Shown: positions 1 to 8,337 of the stretch, piece after piece
Layout of the letters: each line of letters begins with the position of its first letter
Position numbering within the stretch: position 1 is the first letter of the stretch
Source of the DNA: an uncultured Erysipelotrichaceae bacterium
Lineage (GTDB): Bacteria; Bacillota_I; Bacilli_A; Erysipelotrichales; Erysipelotrichaceae
Assembly: GCA_900315225.1 (NCBI GenBank)
Contig: OMYM01000414.1
Coordinates: forward strand, 39,009-103,008
Reading direction: 5' to 3'
DNA length: 64,000 bases
Notes under the pieces: model-generated
The model's input: only the letters and a program-made list of their open reading frames with translations
Databases searched by the model: none
What the model was told of the DNA's origin: nothing
Program-made: the position numbers and the translations under genes

Positions 1-201
1 GGGGGTGTCTTCGTTGTTGAGACGCTGTGCGTGATCATCCAGCAGGTATCGGTCAGGACAGGACATGGAAAGGTGTTCTCCTACACGCCGATACACTACG
101 CATTCCGACTTCAGGGGGTTCCAGAGGAAAAAATCGTCCTGTCTTTTTGGATCGCTGAAGCGGCGTGCGCCGCACTTGGTCTTTGGATAGGACTTCACTA
201 A
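1..201 (+). CDS. mraY: MraY, C-terminal fragment (phospho-MurNAc-pentapeptide transferase)
   Basis: The open frame runs from the first base to TAA at 199-201 and encodes the last 66 residues of a protein that begins outside the window. The stretch ETLCVIIQQ, followed by YTPIHYAFRLQGVPEEKIV and a hydrophobic C-terminal helix, matches the end of MraY, where a P(L/I)HHHFE-like motif precedes the last membrane segment. MraY is an integral membrane enzyme that moves phospho-MurNAc-pentapeptide from UDP to undecaprenyl phosphate, making lipid I. Here HHHF is replaced by HYAF, a variation in a normally conserved histidine cluster. A terminator follows at once, so mraY is the last gene of its transcript. 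Confidence 0.85.
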   Translation, partial: GGVFVVETLCVIIQQVSVRTGHGKVFSYTPIHYAFRLQGVPEEKIVLSFWIAEAACAALGLWIGLH

Positions 202-224
202 AAAAATGCCGATAGGCATTTTTC
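202..224 (+). terminator. Rho-independent terminator after mraY
   Basis: A perfect 9-bp stem (AAAAATGCC / GGCATTTTT) with a GATA loop sits directly after the mraY stop codon. The T-rich 3' arm makes it a plausible intrinsic terminator; the stem is AT-rich at its base, so it may work in both directions. Confidence 0.75.
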
Positions 225-274
225 ACTATTTTAAAGGAAAAAATGTGATTGACATCGCCGTTGTAAACGTTTTT

Positions 275-283
275 TGATATAAT
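275..283 (+). promoter_or_regulatory. Extended -10 promoter for the comN-secDF transcript
   Basis: TGATATAAT at 275-283 fits the extended -10 consensus TGnTATAAT exactly. A TTGACA lies at 249-254 but is 23 bases from the -10, too far for a normal sigma-A -35 pairing, so activity probably rests on the extended -10. Transcription would start near 290, giving a very short leader before the ribosome binding site at 296. Confidence 0.55.
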
Positions 284-306
284 ACTTGAATTGTCAGGAG
301 GGGGCA

Positions 307-597
307 ATGAGCGTTGAGAAATTTGATGTTAATCATCGTTTAGTGCAATTGACGATGACTTTGAAACTGCAAAAACTGCAGCGCACCGAGCTACCAACCC
401 TGACGTATGGAAATCTTGAGGACTTTCTGATGGGAAGCCTATGGAAGAAAGGCACGCCGAAATCCTTGCACAAAGCTGCCGACGAGATCCTGTCTGTATC
501 CGCCAGCGATATCGTCCGCTTTCTTTCCAAGATGGCGGTTGTGGATGGCGCCAAACAGAATCTGGAAGATTTCTCTGATGTCATAGGAGGGAGCTAA
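307..597 (+). CDS. ComN-like post-transcriptional regulator
   Basis: A 96-residue soluble protein. The central segment, with TYGNLEDFL followed by LWKKGTPKSLHKAADEIL, has the look of the small post-transcriptional regulator family that includes Bacillus ComN/YrzD: an acidic-aromatic helix, a W-K-K patch, then a conserved helix before a short tail. In Bacillus that gene is also adjacent to secDF, which supports the call. The start was placed at ATG 307 because an AGGAGG sits five bases upstream; an earlier in-frame start at 286 would include the ribosome binding site. It ends seven bases before secDF. The function here is inferred from family and neighbourhood only. Confidence 0.55.
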   Translation: MSVEKFDVNHRLVQLTMTLKLQKLQRTELPTLTYGNLEDFLMGSLWKKGTPKSLHKAADEILSVSASDIVRFLSKMAVVDGAKQNLEDFSDVIGGS

Positions 598-604
598 CAT
601 ATAT

Positions 605-2899
605 ATGGCAAACAGCAAACAAAAGAAGGGTGGCTTATGGGTCTTCTTCGCCTTTGTTGCGGCGATCGTTGTACTCATAGCCTCCACATTCAATGTAATC
701 AAGGATAATTTAAACCTTGGTCTTGACCTAAGGGGCGGCTTTGAGATCTTGTACCAGGCTGAGCCGCTGAACGGTGAATCCGATACAGAAGTAGACATGA
801 CTTCCGTGGTCAACAGCATCTCCAAGCGCATCAACGTGCTGGGTGTCAGTGAACCGGAGATCATTACCGAGGGAACAGACCGCATCCGCGTGCAGCTAGC
901 GGGCATCGAGGATCAGGAGTCTGCACGCCAGATGATCGGGACGACGGCGAATCTAACGTTCCGCGACGTGGATGACAACGAGCTAGCGACAGCCGACATC
1001 CTGGTCGAGGGCGGAGCATCGCTGGCGTATAACGATGGACTTCCGATTGTATCCCTTAAAATCAAGGATGCATCGACGTTCTCCTCTATCACATCGTCTA
1101 TTTCGGCGAAGTCCAGCGGCGAAAACATCATGGTCATTTGGCTCGATTGGGAGGAAGGCGATTCCTATTCCGATGAGAGGGCAAAGGAACTTGCTGGAGA
1201 GGAGCCAAAATATATTTCTGCTGCTTCAGTCAGAAGCGCGATTTCGGGAGACTGCATCATTGAAGGCAACTTCACCGAGGCAGAGGCGAGGACACTTGCA
1301 AACCTGATCAACTCAGGTTCCTTGCCCGTCAAGCTGACAGAGATCAGTTCCAACGTTGTTTCGGCCGAGTTTGGCGAAGATGCGTTCCACAAGACAGCCA
1401 TTGCCGGCGTTATCGGCATTGTTGCTGTCATGGCGTTCATGATTGCGATGTACCGTATGCCTGGCGCTGTCTCGGGTGTCATGTTGTTGTTCTACATCTG
1501 GGCGGTATTTGCTCTCTACAGCATGATGGGAGCGGTATTCACGCTTTCCGGCATTGGCGCGCTTGTGCTTGGCGTTGGCATGACCGTTGACGCAAATATC
1601 ATCAACTACGAGAGAATCAGGCAAGAACTCTACAAAGGTCGCAGCATTCCAAATGCTGTTTCCGAGGGACAGAAACTATCTTATTCAGCTGTGTTTGATG
1701 CACAGTTGACAACCTTGATCGCCGCCTTGATCATGTACATCTGGGGCAATGGCGCCGTCAAGGGATTTGCAACGATGTTGATCATCACCGTGGTCATGAC
1801 GCTGCTCATCACGGTATGGCTTTCGAAATTCCTGCTTTCCCTGATTGTCGACACGGGCATTGCCAACGACAAATTGTCGTGGTTTGGCGTCAAGCCAGAG
1901 CAGATTCCAGACATCCACAAGGGCGAGTCGCAGAAATACACAGGAACACATCAGTACGATTATGTCGCAAAGTCTAGCCTTGTCTCCAAGATTAGTGTTG
2001 GCATTCTTGCTATTGCCCTAGTCTTCAGCATTGCCAACACGTTCATGGGCAAGGGATTCTTCAATCTTGGCATTGACTTTGCCTCAGGAACAAAGTTGAC
2101 GGTTACTTCCGACAACAGCGTCTCCATTTCCGATGTGCGCACTGAGATGGAAAGCCTTGGCTATAGCGGCTTTACATATCAGGCGGCAGGCAGTGACGCA
2201 GTGTATGCGATTACCAAGGATGCCTTGTCAACAAGCGAATTGTCGCAAATCAAGGAAGCATTTGCTGAGAAATATGGCCAAGAGCCAGGCGACAACGTTG
2301 TTACGCCTGTCGTTGGGCGCGATCTTGTTAGAAACGCGTTCATCCTGACCATCGTTGCCTGGATTGCCATGATGGGATATGTCACGATCCGTTATGAGTG
2401 GGACTATGCCTTGGGTTGTCTTGTTGCCCTGATGCATGACGTGGGAATTGTCCTTGCCGTGTTCTCGATCTTGCGCATGGAAGTCAATACAGAAGTCATT
2501 TCCGTCTTGTTGACCATCATCGGTTATTCCATTAACAACTCTATCGTTGTGTTCGACCGTGTCAGAGAATTGATTGCTGGATACAGGAAGAACATGAAGG
2601 ATTCCGACTATGATGATGTCATCAACAAGTCGCTCGATGCAACGATCAAGATGTCGATCAATAGCTCGATTACGACGATGTTGCCGGTAATCTTCTTGCT
2701 TGTCCTTGGCTCTAGAAGCATTTTCACATTTATCTTTGCGATGTTTATCGGCTTGATTGCTGGTACAATTAGCTCCATCTTTATTGCTCCAACGGTATGG
2801 CGTTGGGCAAGGAAGAACATCAAGCCAAAGGCAAGGAAACAAAAGAAGGAAACAAAGGAATCCCTGGACGAATACTCAATCAAGGGAATTAACGCATAG
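605..2899 (+). CDS. secDF: SecDF protein translocation accessory protein (fused SecD and SecF)
   Basis: 764 residues, close to the roughly 740 of Bacillus SecDF. The SecD half starts with a membrane helix (about residues 10-32) followed by the diagnostic LGLDLRGGFEILYQ, a large extracellular domain, then membrane helices from about 225 to 410. The SecF half repeats this layout with NLGIDFASGTKLTV near residue 485 and a second membrane bundle ending near 750. In the membrane, SecDF works with SecYEG and uses the proton gradient to help pull secreted proteins across. No yajC is seen nearby. AGGAGG at 585-590 is 14 bases from the start, longer than ideal. Confidence 0.95.
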   Translation: MANSKQKKGGLWVFFAFVAAIVVLIASTFNVIKDNLNLGLDLRGGFEILYQAEPLNGESDTEVDMTSVVNSISKRINVLGVSEPEIITEGTDRIRVQLAGIEDQESARQMIGTTANLTFRDVDDNELATADILVEGGASLAYNDGLPIVSLKIKDASTFSSITSSISAKSSGENIMVIWLDWEEGDSYSDERAKELAGEEPKYISAASVRSAISGDCIIEGNFTEAEARTLANLINSGSLPVKLTEISSNVVSAEFGEDAFHKTAIAGVIGIVAVMAFMIAMYRMPGAVSGVMLLFYIWAVFALYSMMGAVFTLSGIGALVLGVGMTVDANIINYERIRQELYKGRSIPNAVSEGQKLSYSAVFDAQLTTLIAALIMYIWGNGAVKGFATMLIITVVMTLLITVWLSKFLLSLIVDTGIANDKLSWFGVKPEQIPDIHKGESQKYTGTHQYDYVAKSSLVSKISVGILAIALVFSIANTFMGKGFFNLGIDFASGTKLTVTSDNSVSISDVRTEMESLGYSGFTYQAAGSDAVYAITKDALSTSELSQIKEAFAEKYGQEPGDNVVTPVVGRDLVRNAFILTIVAWIAMMGYVTIRYEWDYALGCLVALMHDVGIVLAVFSILRMEVNTEVISVLLTIIGYSINNSIVVFDRVRELIAGYRKNMKDSDYDDVINKSLDATIKMSINSSITTMLPVIFLLVLGSRSIFTFIFAMFIGLIAGTISSIFIAPTVWRWARKNIKPKARKQKKETKESLDEYSIKGINA

Positions 2900-2910
2900 G
2901 AAATCTTGGG

Positions 2911-2938
2911 CGGCGGGCTAGGTTTTGGCCTGCCGTCT
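2911..2938 (+). terminator. Weak terminator-like hairpin after secDF
   Basis: CGGCGGGC (2911-2918) pairs with GCCTGCCG (2928-2935) with one G-T pair and a nine-base loop, followed by TCTTTGC. The T tract is short, so termination is probably partial and some read-through into the HAD gene is likely. Confidence 0.45.
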
Positions 2939-2958
2939 TTGCTATATGGAGGAGAAGT

Positions 2959-3624
2959 ATGATAAAGGCTGTTTTGTTCGATTGCGATGGATTGATGTTT
3001 GAAACGGAATTGGTGGCGCAGGGGATTTGGCGGTTTGAAGCCCAGAAAAGGGGGATTGTATTGCCTGAGGATTTCTTTGTGCATATCACGGGAACGTCAG
3101 GACCTGGTGAAGAGGCTTATCTTGCCAGCATTCCAGGCATGAAAAAGGCCAGGAAAGAAATTGGCAAGCTTAGGTTTGACCTAGATTTTTGGCGTAGTAT
3201 TCACACGGATTGCCTGAATAAGAAGGGATTGATAACGCTCTACAGGTATCTAAAGGACAATGATTATAAGATGGCGATATGTTCATCCAGCGGGAGAGAG
3301 TATGTCGAGACATTGTTGTCAACGGTTTCGGTGAACATGGCATTCGATGCGATTGTTGGAGGGGATATGGTGAGTCATTCGAAACCTGACCCAGAGATCT
3401 TTTTGCTTGGCGCAGAGAAGTGCGGCGTGCAGCCGTGCGAATGCCTGGTTCTGGAGGATTCAAAGTGGGGGATCCTGGCTGCTGGAAGGGCAGGCATGCG
3501 CTCTTGCTTTATCGAGGATACGATTGTCCCGGACGAGGAAATGATGCGTTTCATTGACTTGAAGGCATATTCCCTGGATGATGTGTGCGGATTGCTGGAG
3601 AAGCTTTGCAAAGGTGACGCATGA
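2959..3624 (+). CDS. HAD-superfamily phosphatase, beta-phosphoglucomutase-like
   Basis: 221 residues with the full set of HAD motifs: FDCDG with nucleophile D8 and acid/base D10, a Thr/Ser-type motif II (ICSSSG) around residue 115, Lys in SKPDPEIF near 140, and the metal site LEDSKWG near 170. The small helical cap between motifs I and II places it with the beta-PGM/phosphoglycolate phosphatase group. The substrate cannot be read from the sequence; sugar phosphates or other small phosphomonoesters are usual. GGAGG lies seven to eight bases before ATG 2959. It overlaps recJ by four bases (ATGA), so the two genes are translationally coupled. Confidence 0.85.
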   Translation: MIKAVLFDCDGLMFETELVAQGIWRFEAQKRGIVLPEDFFVHITGTSGPGEEAYLASIPGMKKARKEIGKLRFDLDFWRSIHTDCLNKKGLITLYRYLKDNDYKMAICSSSGREYVETLLSTVSVNMAFDAIVGGDMVSHSKPDPEIFLLGAEKCGVQPCECLVLEDSKWGILAAGRAGMRSCFIEDTIVPDEEMMRFIDLKAYSLDDVCGLLEKLCKGDA

Positions 3625-5210
3625 GCTGGGAAATCATTGAGCCAGAGTATCGGGAGATACAACGGAAATACGGTGTTTCTCGATTGACCGCAATGTTGAT
3701 GAGTGCTAGTGGATTGGATGAATCACAGGCAAGAGAATTGCTGGATCCTTCCATGCGTCTTTTCACCAGCAAGGCTAAGTGTGTCTTGGATGCCGTTGAG
3801 AGAATCATGCTGGCAAAGAAAAAGGATGAGAAGGTGTTTGTCGGTGGCGATTATGATGCGGATGGTGTTTGTGCAACAACGATCATGAAAGACACGCTTG
3901 ACAGGCTAGGCATCGTCAATGGCTACTATATTCCCGACCGTTTCAAGGAAGGGTATGGCTTGGCGGCGTCCACGGTGGAAAAGGCGCATGAGAAAGGGTA
4001 TTCGCTTGTCATCACAGTGGACAATGGCGTCAAGGCGCATGAGGCGATAGAAAAGGCGCATTCCCTGGGCATGGAAGTCATTGTCACAGACCACCATCGT
4101 ATTGAAGAAGAGGTAAAGGCAGACATTGTCGTCCATCCCGATTATATGGAAGAGTCTTGCGCATATTTTTGTGGCGCTGCGGTGGCCTTGCAGCTAAGCA
4201 GGAATCTGCTTGGATACAATCGCGCCCATACGGTCTTGGCGGCGATCGCTTCCATTGGCGATGTCATGCCCATGTGGAGGGAAACCCGCAAAATCGTTAA
4301 ACATGGCTTGGATTTGCTCAACAACAGGCAAGTTCTTCCCTCGGTGCAGGCGTTGATCAAGACCCCTTATGTCGATGAAACGACAATTTCGTTTCATGTG
4401 GTTCCCAAGATCAATTCTGTCGGACGGATGAACGATATTTCCAATGTCAACAGCCTTGTTCGTTTTTTGGCATGCCAAGATATGAACCAAGTTCTTCATT
4501 ATGCGCAACAGCTTGAAAATGTCAACGATGCAAGGAAGAGTCTTTCCTCTAGCGAGGCGGAAAAAGCGCTCAAACTTTGCGGTGATGAGATGTTTCCGAT
4601 TATCTATGACGCGTCATTCCATGAAGGGATCTGTGGTTTGGTTGCCGGGAAGCTTGCGGCAAGCCTGAAGAAGCCTGTGCTTGTGATGGCTAGAAACGGC
4701 GATCTTGTCAAGGGAAGCGGAAGAAGCGTTGAGGGATTTGACATGTTTGCGTTCTTTTCCGACTTTGAGGAATTGTCGGCGTTTGGTGGTCATGCGATGG
4801 CGGTTGGTCTGTCGGTGGAAGAATCCAGGTTCGAGGAATTCCGCAGCCATGCGCAAAAAAAGATGGAAAGCATGCCTTTTCATTTCGAGCCACCTGTACG
4901 CAAGGCGATCAAGATTGATCCCAAGGATGCGACATTTGAGGAAATTGATGGCTTGCGGAGACTGTCACCTTATCCCCGTGACATGATTGCGCCGTATTTT
5001 GTCATTGAGGCGCCGTTTGTGAAGACGTTTTCTTCCGAGAAAGTCGTGCGTTATGCGCCTAAGGCAGAGGAGTGTCTTTTGGAGGGGGTCTTGTTTGCCC
5101 AAAAGGAAATCGAGGCGATTGAACATCCTTGCCGCTTGGTCGGGACGCTTGGGGTGAACCGATACCGCGATAAGGTGATTTGCCAGATGGAAATTGAAGA
5201 TATGTCTTGA
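3621..5210 (+). CDS. recJ: RecJ-type single-stranded-DNA 5'-3' exonuclease (DHH/DHHA1 family)
   Basis: 529 residues. The DHH-family metal-binding motifs are visible: GGDYDADG near residue 73, ITVDNG near 133 and TDHH near 153. The DHHA1 half carries SVGRMND-like and GGHAMAVG motifs (about 272 and 390). The length fits a compact RecJ and is shorter than the 760-790 residues of Bacillus RecJ, which has extra C-terminal domains. RecJ degrades 5'-ended single strands in recombination and repair. The short length means another DHH exonuclease role, such as a nanoRNase, cannot be fully excluded, but the GGHxxAxG motif and RecJ-like C-terminus favour RecJ. Confidence 0.85.
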   Translation: MSWEIIEPEYREIQRKYGVSRLTAMLMSASGLDESQARELLDPSMRLFTSKAKCVLDAVERIMLAKKKDEKVFVGGDYDADGVCATTIMKDTLDRLGIVNGYYIPDRFKEGYGLAASTVEKAHEKGYSLVITVDNGVKAHEAIEKAHSLGMEVIVTDHHRIEEEVKADIVVHPDYMEESCAYFCGAAVALQLSRNLLGYNRAHTVLAAIASIGDVMPMWRETRKIVKHGLDLLNNRQVLPSVQALIKTPYVDETTISFHVVPKINSVGRMNDISNVNSLVRFLACQDMNQVLHYAQQLENVNDARKSLSSSEAEKALKLCGDEMFPIIYDASFHEGICGLVAGKLAASLKKPVLVMARNGDLVKGSGRSVEGFDMFAFFSDFEELSAFGGHAMAVGLSVEESRFEEFRSHAQKKMESMPFHFEPPVRKAIKIDPKDATFEEIDGLRRLSPYPRDMIAPYFVIEAPFVKTFSSEKVVRYAPKAEECLLEGVLFAQKEIEAIEHPCRLVGTLGVNRYRDKVICQMEIEDMS

Positions 5211-5233
5211 AGCAAGAAGATTTGTTGTATAAT
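5207..5233 (+). promoter_or_regulatory. Candidate promoter for apt
   Basis: TATAAT at 5228-5233 is a perfect -10. TTGAAG at 5207-5212 is a possible -35 with a 15-base spacer, so the -35 is weak. Transcription would begin about 20 bases before the apt start codon, overlapping the end of recJ. Confidence 0.5.
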
Positions 5234-5260
5234 ATCCTTGTTCTTATGGAGGATTTGTGT

Positions 5261-5788
5261 ATGGCTTTAAATCTGGAAGATTATATTGCGTCCATCAAGG
5301 ATTTCCCTACGGAAGGGATCATGTTCCGCGATGTTACGCCTCTTATTGACGATGGGGAAGCTTTTCACGAGGCGATTGACCGCATGGCGGCGTTTGCCGA
5401 GTCGGTCGGCGCCGATTTGATCGCTGGACCGGAAAGCCGTGGCTTTATTTTCGGCTGTCCTGTCGCGTATAAGCTTGGGCTTGGATTTGCGCCAATCAGG
5501 AAGCCAGGCAAGTTGCCGCGTGAGACAGTTTCCTGCAAGTACGACTTGGAGTATGGTTCCAACGAAGTATTCATGCATAAGGATGCGGTCAAGCCTGGAC
5601 AAAGGGTCGTTATCGTGGACGATCTTCTTGCGACAGGCGGAACTGCCGAAGCCACCATCAAGATGATCGAAATGCTTGGCGGCGTTGTTGCTGGACTGGC
5701 GTTTGTCATTGAGCTGGAAGGCTTGAACGGCATGGAGAAACTGAAAGGATACAAAGTCTTCTCCATGATGTCAATGACTGACAAATAA
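5261..5788 (+). CDS. apt: Adenine phosphoribosyltransferase
   Basis: 175 residues, the usual length. It opens with the APT signature [22 protein letters not shown] and contains the PRPP-binding loop [13 protein letters not shown] near residue 118, with the adenine-side [11 protein letters not shown] motif near 60. The cytosolic enzyme salvages adenine to AMP using PRPP. Start ATG 5261 was chosen because GGAGG lies just upstream and the product aligns at the family N-terminus; a longer frame from 5207 would overlap recJ and lacks a ribosome binding site. In many Bacillota apt sits between recJ and rel, as here. Confidence 0.95.
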   Translation: MALNLEDYIASIKDFPTEGIMFRDVTPLIDDGEAFHEAIDRMAAFAESVGADLIAGPESRGFIFGCPVAYKLGLGFAPIRKPGKLPRETVSCKYDLEYGSNEVFMHKDAVKPGQRVVIVDDLLATGGTAEATIKMIEMLGGVVAGLAFVIELEGLNGMEKLKGYKVFSMMSMTDK

Positions 5789-5790
5789 TC

Positions 5791-5818
5791 AAATCGAAGA
5801 AGGCATCTTCGATTTTTT
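5791..5818 (+). terminator. Intrinsic terminator after apt
   Basis: AAATCGAAGA (5791-5800) pairs perfectly with TCTTCGATTT (5806-5815) around a five-base loop and is followed by more T residues. Confidence 0.85.
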
Positions 5819-5858
5819 CGCATTTATAATTCTTGAAAGAAAGAGAGGTGAATGACAA

Positions 5859-8054
5859 ATGGCACAATACAAGAATGCCGATTTAGATGCAGCGTTGCAG
5901 GAAGCGAAGTCCTATATCCATAATAGCGAGCATATCGATCTTTTGATTCATGCGGCAGACTTTGCGAAAAAGCATCATGAAGGAAAGCTCCGCAAGAGTG
6001 GCGAGCCATATTTCATTCATCTGACAAATGTGGCTTATATACTGGCGACCATGCGCCAACAGCCGGCGACCATTGCGGCGGGATTCCTTCATGATGTCAT
6101 TGAAGATTGCAAGGTGACCAGACAAGAGCTACAGGAAGAGTTCAGCGAAGAGATTGCCTACATGGTCGATGCGGTCACAAAGGTTGGCATGCTGGAGTTC
6201 AAGGGGAAAGACGACCCGGAATACCAAGCTGCCAACCACCGCAAGATCTTCATTGCGATGGCATCCGATGTGCGTGTGATCATCATCAAGCTAGCGGATC
6301 GCCTTCACAATATGCGCACATTGCAATACCAGCCGGAAGCATCGCAAAAGAGAATCGCGGCGGAGACGCTGGATGTATACGCGCCCATTGCCCATCGCCT
6401 TGGCATAGGCACGATCAAGAACGAATTGGAGGATCTTTCTTTCTTCTACTTGAACAGGGGCGCATATTACCACATTGCTCATCTTGTAGAAGCGAAGAAG
6501 GCGGAGCGCGATGAAGCGGTGAATCAAATGATCCGTGAAATTTCCGACACATTGCGCGAGCAGGGGATCAAATTCCGCATATTCGGGCGATCAAAGCACT
6601 TGTATTCGATTTACAAAAAAATGGAGACGAAGAACAAGCGCTTCGAGGAAATACTGGATCTTTTGGCGATCCGCATCATCACTGACACCAAACAAAACTG
6701 CTACAACATCCTCGGGATTGTCCATGAGACATACAAGCCGATCACTGGCAGGATGAAGGATTATATCGCGGTTCCCAAGACCAACCTGTACCAATCCCTG
6801 CATACAACGGTTGTGGCAGATGGCGGCAAGATTTTCGAGGTGCAGATTCGAACCGAGGAAATGGACGAGGTGGCAGAGCGCGGCATTGCGGCGCATTGGC
6901 GCTATAAGGAAGGCAAGGCATACGATGCCAAGGCACAACAGAAGGAGATCGAGGACAAGCTTTCCTGGCTCAAGAATTTCTCCATCTACAACGAGGAGAA
7001 TGATGAATCCGCCACGGGTTTCATGCATTCGCTTCAAAAAGATGTTTTTGAAGCGAATGTGTATGTCATGACGCCAAAGGGAAGAGTCATTGAACTGCCC
7101 AATGGGGCGACACCGATTGACTTCGCATACCGCATTCATACCGAAATTGGGAATACAACGGTTGGAGCAGTTGTCAATGGAGGCATTGTTCCGCTAAACA
7201 AGGAGCTTCATACCGGCGATGTTGTAAATATCAAGACACTCAAGGGAACTGGTCCTAGCGAAGACTGGCTGAAATTTGTCAAGTCGAACCAGGCGCGCCA
7301 GAAAATCAGGAGCTATTTCCAAAAGCGAGAAGCAGAGGAAAAGGAAAACAAGGTTCCCGAAGGGGAGAGATTACTGGCGGAAGAGCTTAAGAAGCGAGGA
7401 TTGGAACCCAAGGAATGGATGGATAAGAAACGGCTTGAAGGTTATTTCAAGGAATTCCGTGTAGCCAATTATATCGACTTTATGTATGGCATAGCGGTGA
7501 AGTCCATCAATGCTGTGCAAGTCGTGGAAAAGGTTACGAACCATCATCGGGCGGTGCATGATGAAGCGGCGCTGAATCGTGTGTTGGGCAAGGAAGTGCC
7601 GCACAGGGTGTCGAAAAATGGCCTGATTGTGCCAGGCATCGAGACCATGAAAATGTCGCTTGCGCATTGTTGCCTTCCAGTGCATGGGGATGAGATCATT
7701 GGGTATGTCACCAAGGGTTCCGGAGTCAAGGTACACCGCAAAGATTGCGCCAATGTGCGTGGGATTCAGGGAAACATGATCGATGTCCAATGGGACGATG
7801 GGAGCCAGGAACGCCTATATGATTGCGACTTGACGGTCATTGCGACAGACCGCAGCTATCTGTTGACGGACATTGTAACGATGATTTCGCAGAACAGGGT
7901 TCCCATCGACTCGGTCAACGCCAAGGCAAATCATGTGACATTGATCAGTTCCATCAAGATTTCCATGCGTGTAAAAGACCTGGAACAAGTGAATGCATTG
8001 ATCGCCAATGTGCGAAAAATCGATTCAGTCATTGATGTAAAACGTGGCGGGTGA
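5859..8054 (+). CDS. rel: Bifunctional (p)ppGpp synthetase/hydrolase Rel (RSH family)
   Basis: 731 residues with the standard long RSH architecture. The N-terminal HD hydrolase has HH at about residues 32-33 and HDVIED near 78. The synthetase domain follows, with a GRSKH.YSIYKKM block near 243 and the YQSLHTTV motif near 310. Then come TGS (near 395-455, with PNGATPIDFAYRIH), a helical/zinc-finger region with HCCLPV near 605, and a C-terminal ACT domain. Both catalytic halves look intact, so the protein should make and break (p)ppGpp in response to amino acid starvation on the ribosome. GAGAGGTGA precedes ATG 5859. Confidence 0.95.
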   Translation: MAQYKNADLDAALQEAKSYIHNSEHIDLLIHAADFAKKHHEGKLRKSGEPYFIHLTNVAYILATMRQQPATIAAGFLHDVIEDCKVTRQELQEEFSEEIAYMVDAVTKVGMLEFKGKDDPEYQAANHRKIFIAMASDVRVIIIKLADRLHNMRTLQYQPEASQKRIAAETLDVYAPIAHRLGIGTIKNELEDLSFFYLNRGAYYHIAHLVEAKKAERDEAVNQMIREISDTLREQGIKFRIFGRSKHLYSIYKKMETKNKRFEEILDLLAIRIITDTKQNCYNILGIVHETYKPITGRMKDYIAVPKTNLYQSLHTTVVADGGKIFEVQIRTEEMDEVAERGIAAHWRYKEGKAYDAKAQQKEIEDKLSWLKNFSIYNEENDESATGFMHSLQKDVFEANVYVMTPKGRVIELPNGATPIDFAYRIHTEIGNTTVGAVVNGGIVPLNKELHTGDVVNIKTLKGTGPSEDWLKFVKSNQARQKIRSYFQKREAEEKENKVPEGERLLAEELKKRGLEPKEWMDKKRLEGYFKEFRVANYIDFMYGIAVKSINAVQVVEKVTNHHRAVHDEAALNRVLGKEVPHRVSKNGLIVPGIETMKMSLAHCCLPVHGDEIIGYVTKGSGVKVHRKDCANVRGIQGNMIDVQWDDGSQERLYDCDLTVIATDRSYLLTDIVTMISQNRVPIDSVNAKANHVTLISSIKISMRVKDLEQVNALIANVRKIDSVIDVKRGG

Positions 8055-8064
8055 CATTTTGGGC

Positions 8065-8093
8065 TTGATCTTTGTTGGCAAAAAAGATAGAAT
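8065..8093 (+). promoter_or_regulatory. Promoter of the hisS-aspS T-box leader
   Basis: TTGATC (8065-8070), a 17-base spacer, and TAGAAT (8088-8093) form a good sigma-A type promoter just after rel. The predicted start near 8100 fits the 5' end of the T-box leader. Confidence 0.7.
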
Positions 8094-8099
8094 TGCGGC

Positions 8100-8323
8100 A
8101 TATTGAAAATCTGTGAATGAGAATACGCCTTGCTGGACGGCACAGAGACAATGGGTGGGTGAGAACATTGACGAAAGGCATGGCGGTTGACACTCAGGAG
8201 ATGGCATTCTGAAACAAAGTAGGAATGCCCGTGTTCCGCGTTAAGGAAACGAGCGCATGATATATTCATGAACTAAGGTGGCACCACGCAAGCAAGCGTC
8301 CTTGGATCTGGACGCTTTTTATT
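8100..8323 (+). promoter_or_regulatory. T-box riboswitch controlling hisS-aspS
   Basis: The conserved T-box element AAGGTGGCACCACG (8275-8288) is followed by a terminator: AAGCGTCC (8294-8301) pairs with GGACGCTT (8310-8317) before a T run. A Stem I can be drawn: TGAG (8118-8121) pairs with CTCA (8193-8196), and CGCC (8126-8129) pairs with GGCG (8182-8185). This leaves a specifier bubble of AATA opposite GTTGACA (8186-8192). A distal CAATG/CATTG stem is also visible. The bubble holds GAC (Asp) followed by A, and CAC (His) overlaps it by one base. Uncharged tRNA would bind the specifier and the T-box bulge and prevent termination. The structure is hand-drawn. Confidence 0.85.
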
Positions 8324-8337
8324 TTAAGGAGGAGCAT

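Noticed and set aside
249..283. TTGACA/TATAAT as a classic promoter before the comN-like gene (similar spacing before nifJ at 11962-11996)
   Set aside because: In both cases the spacer is 23 bases, too long for sigma-A, so only the -10 elements were annotated.
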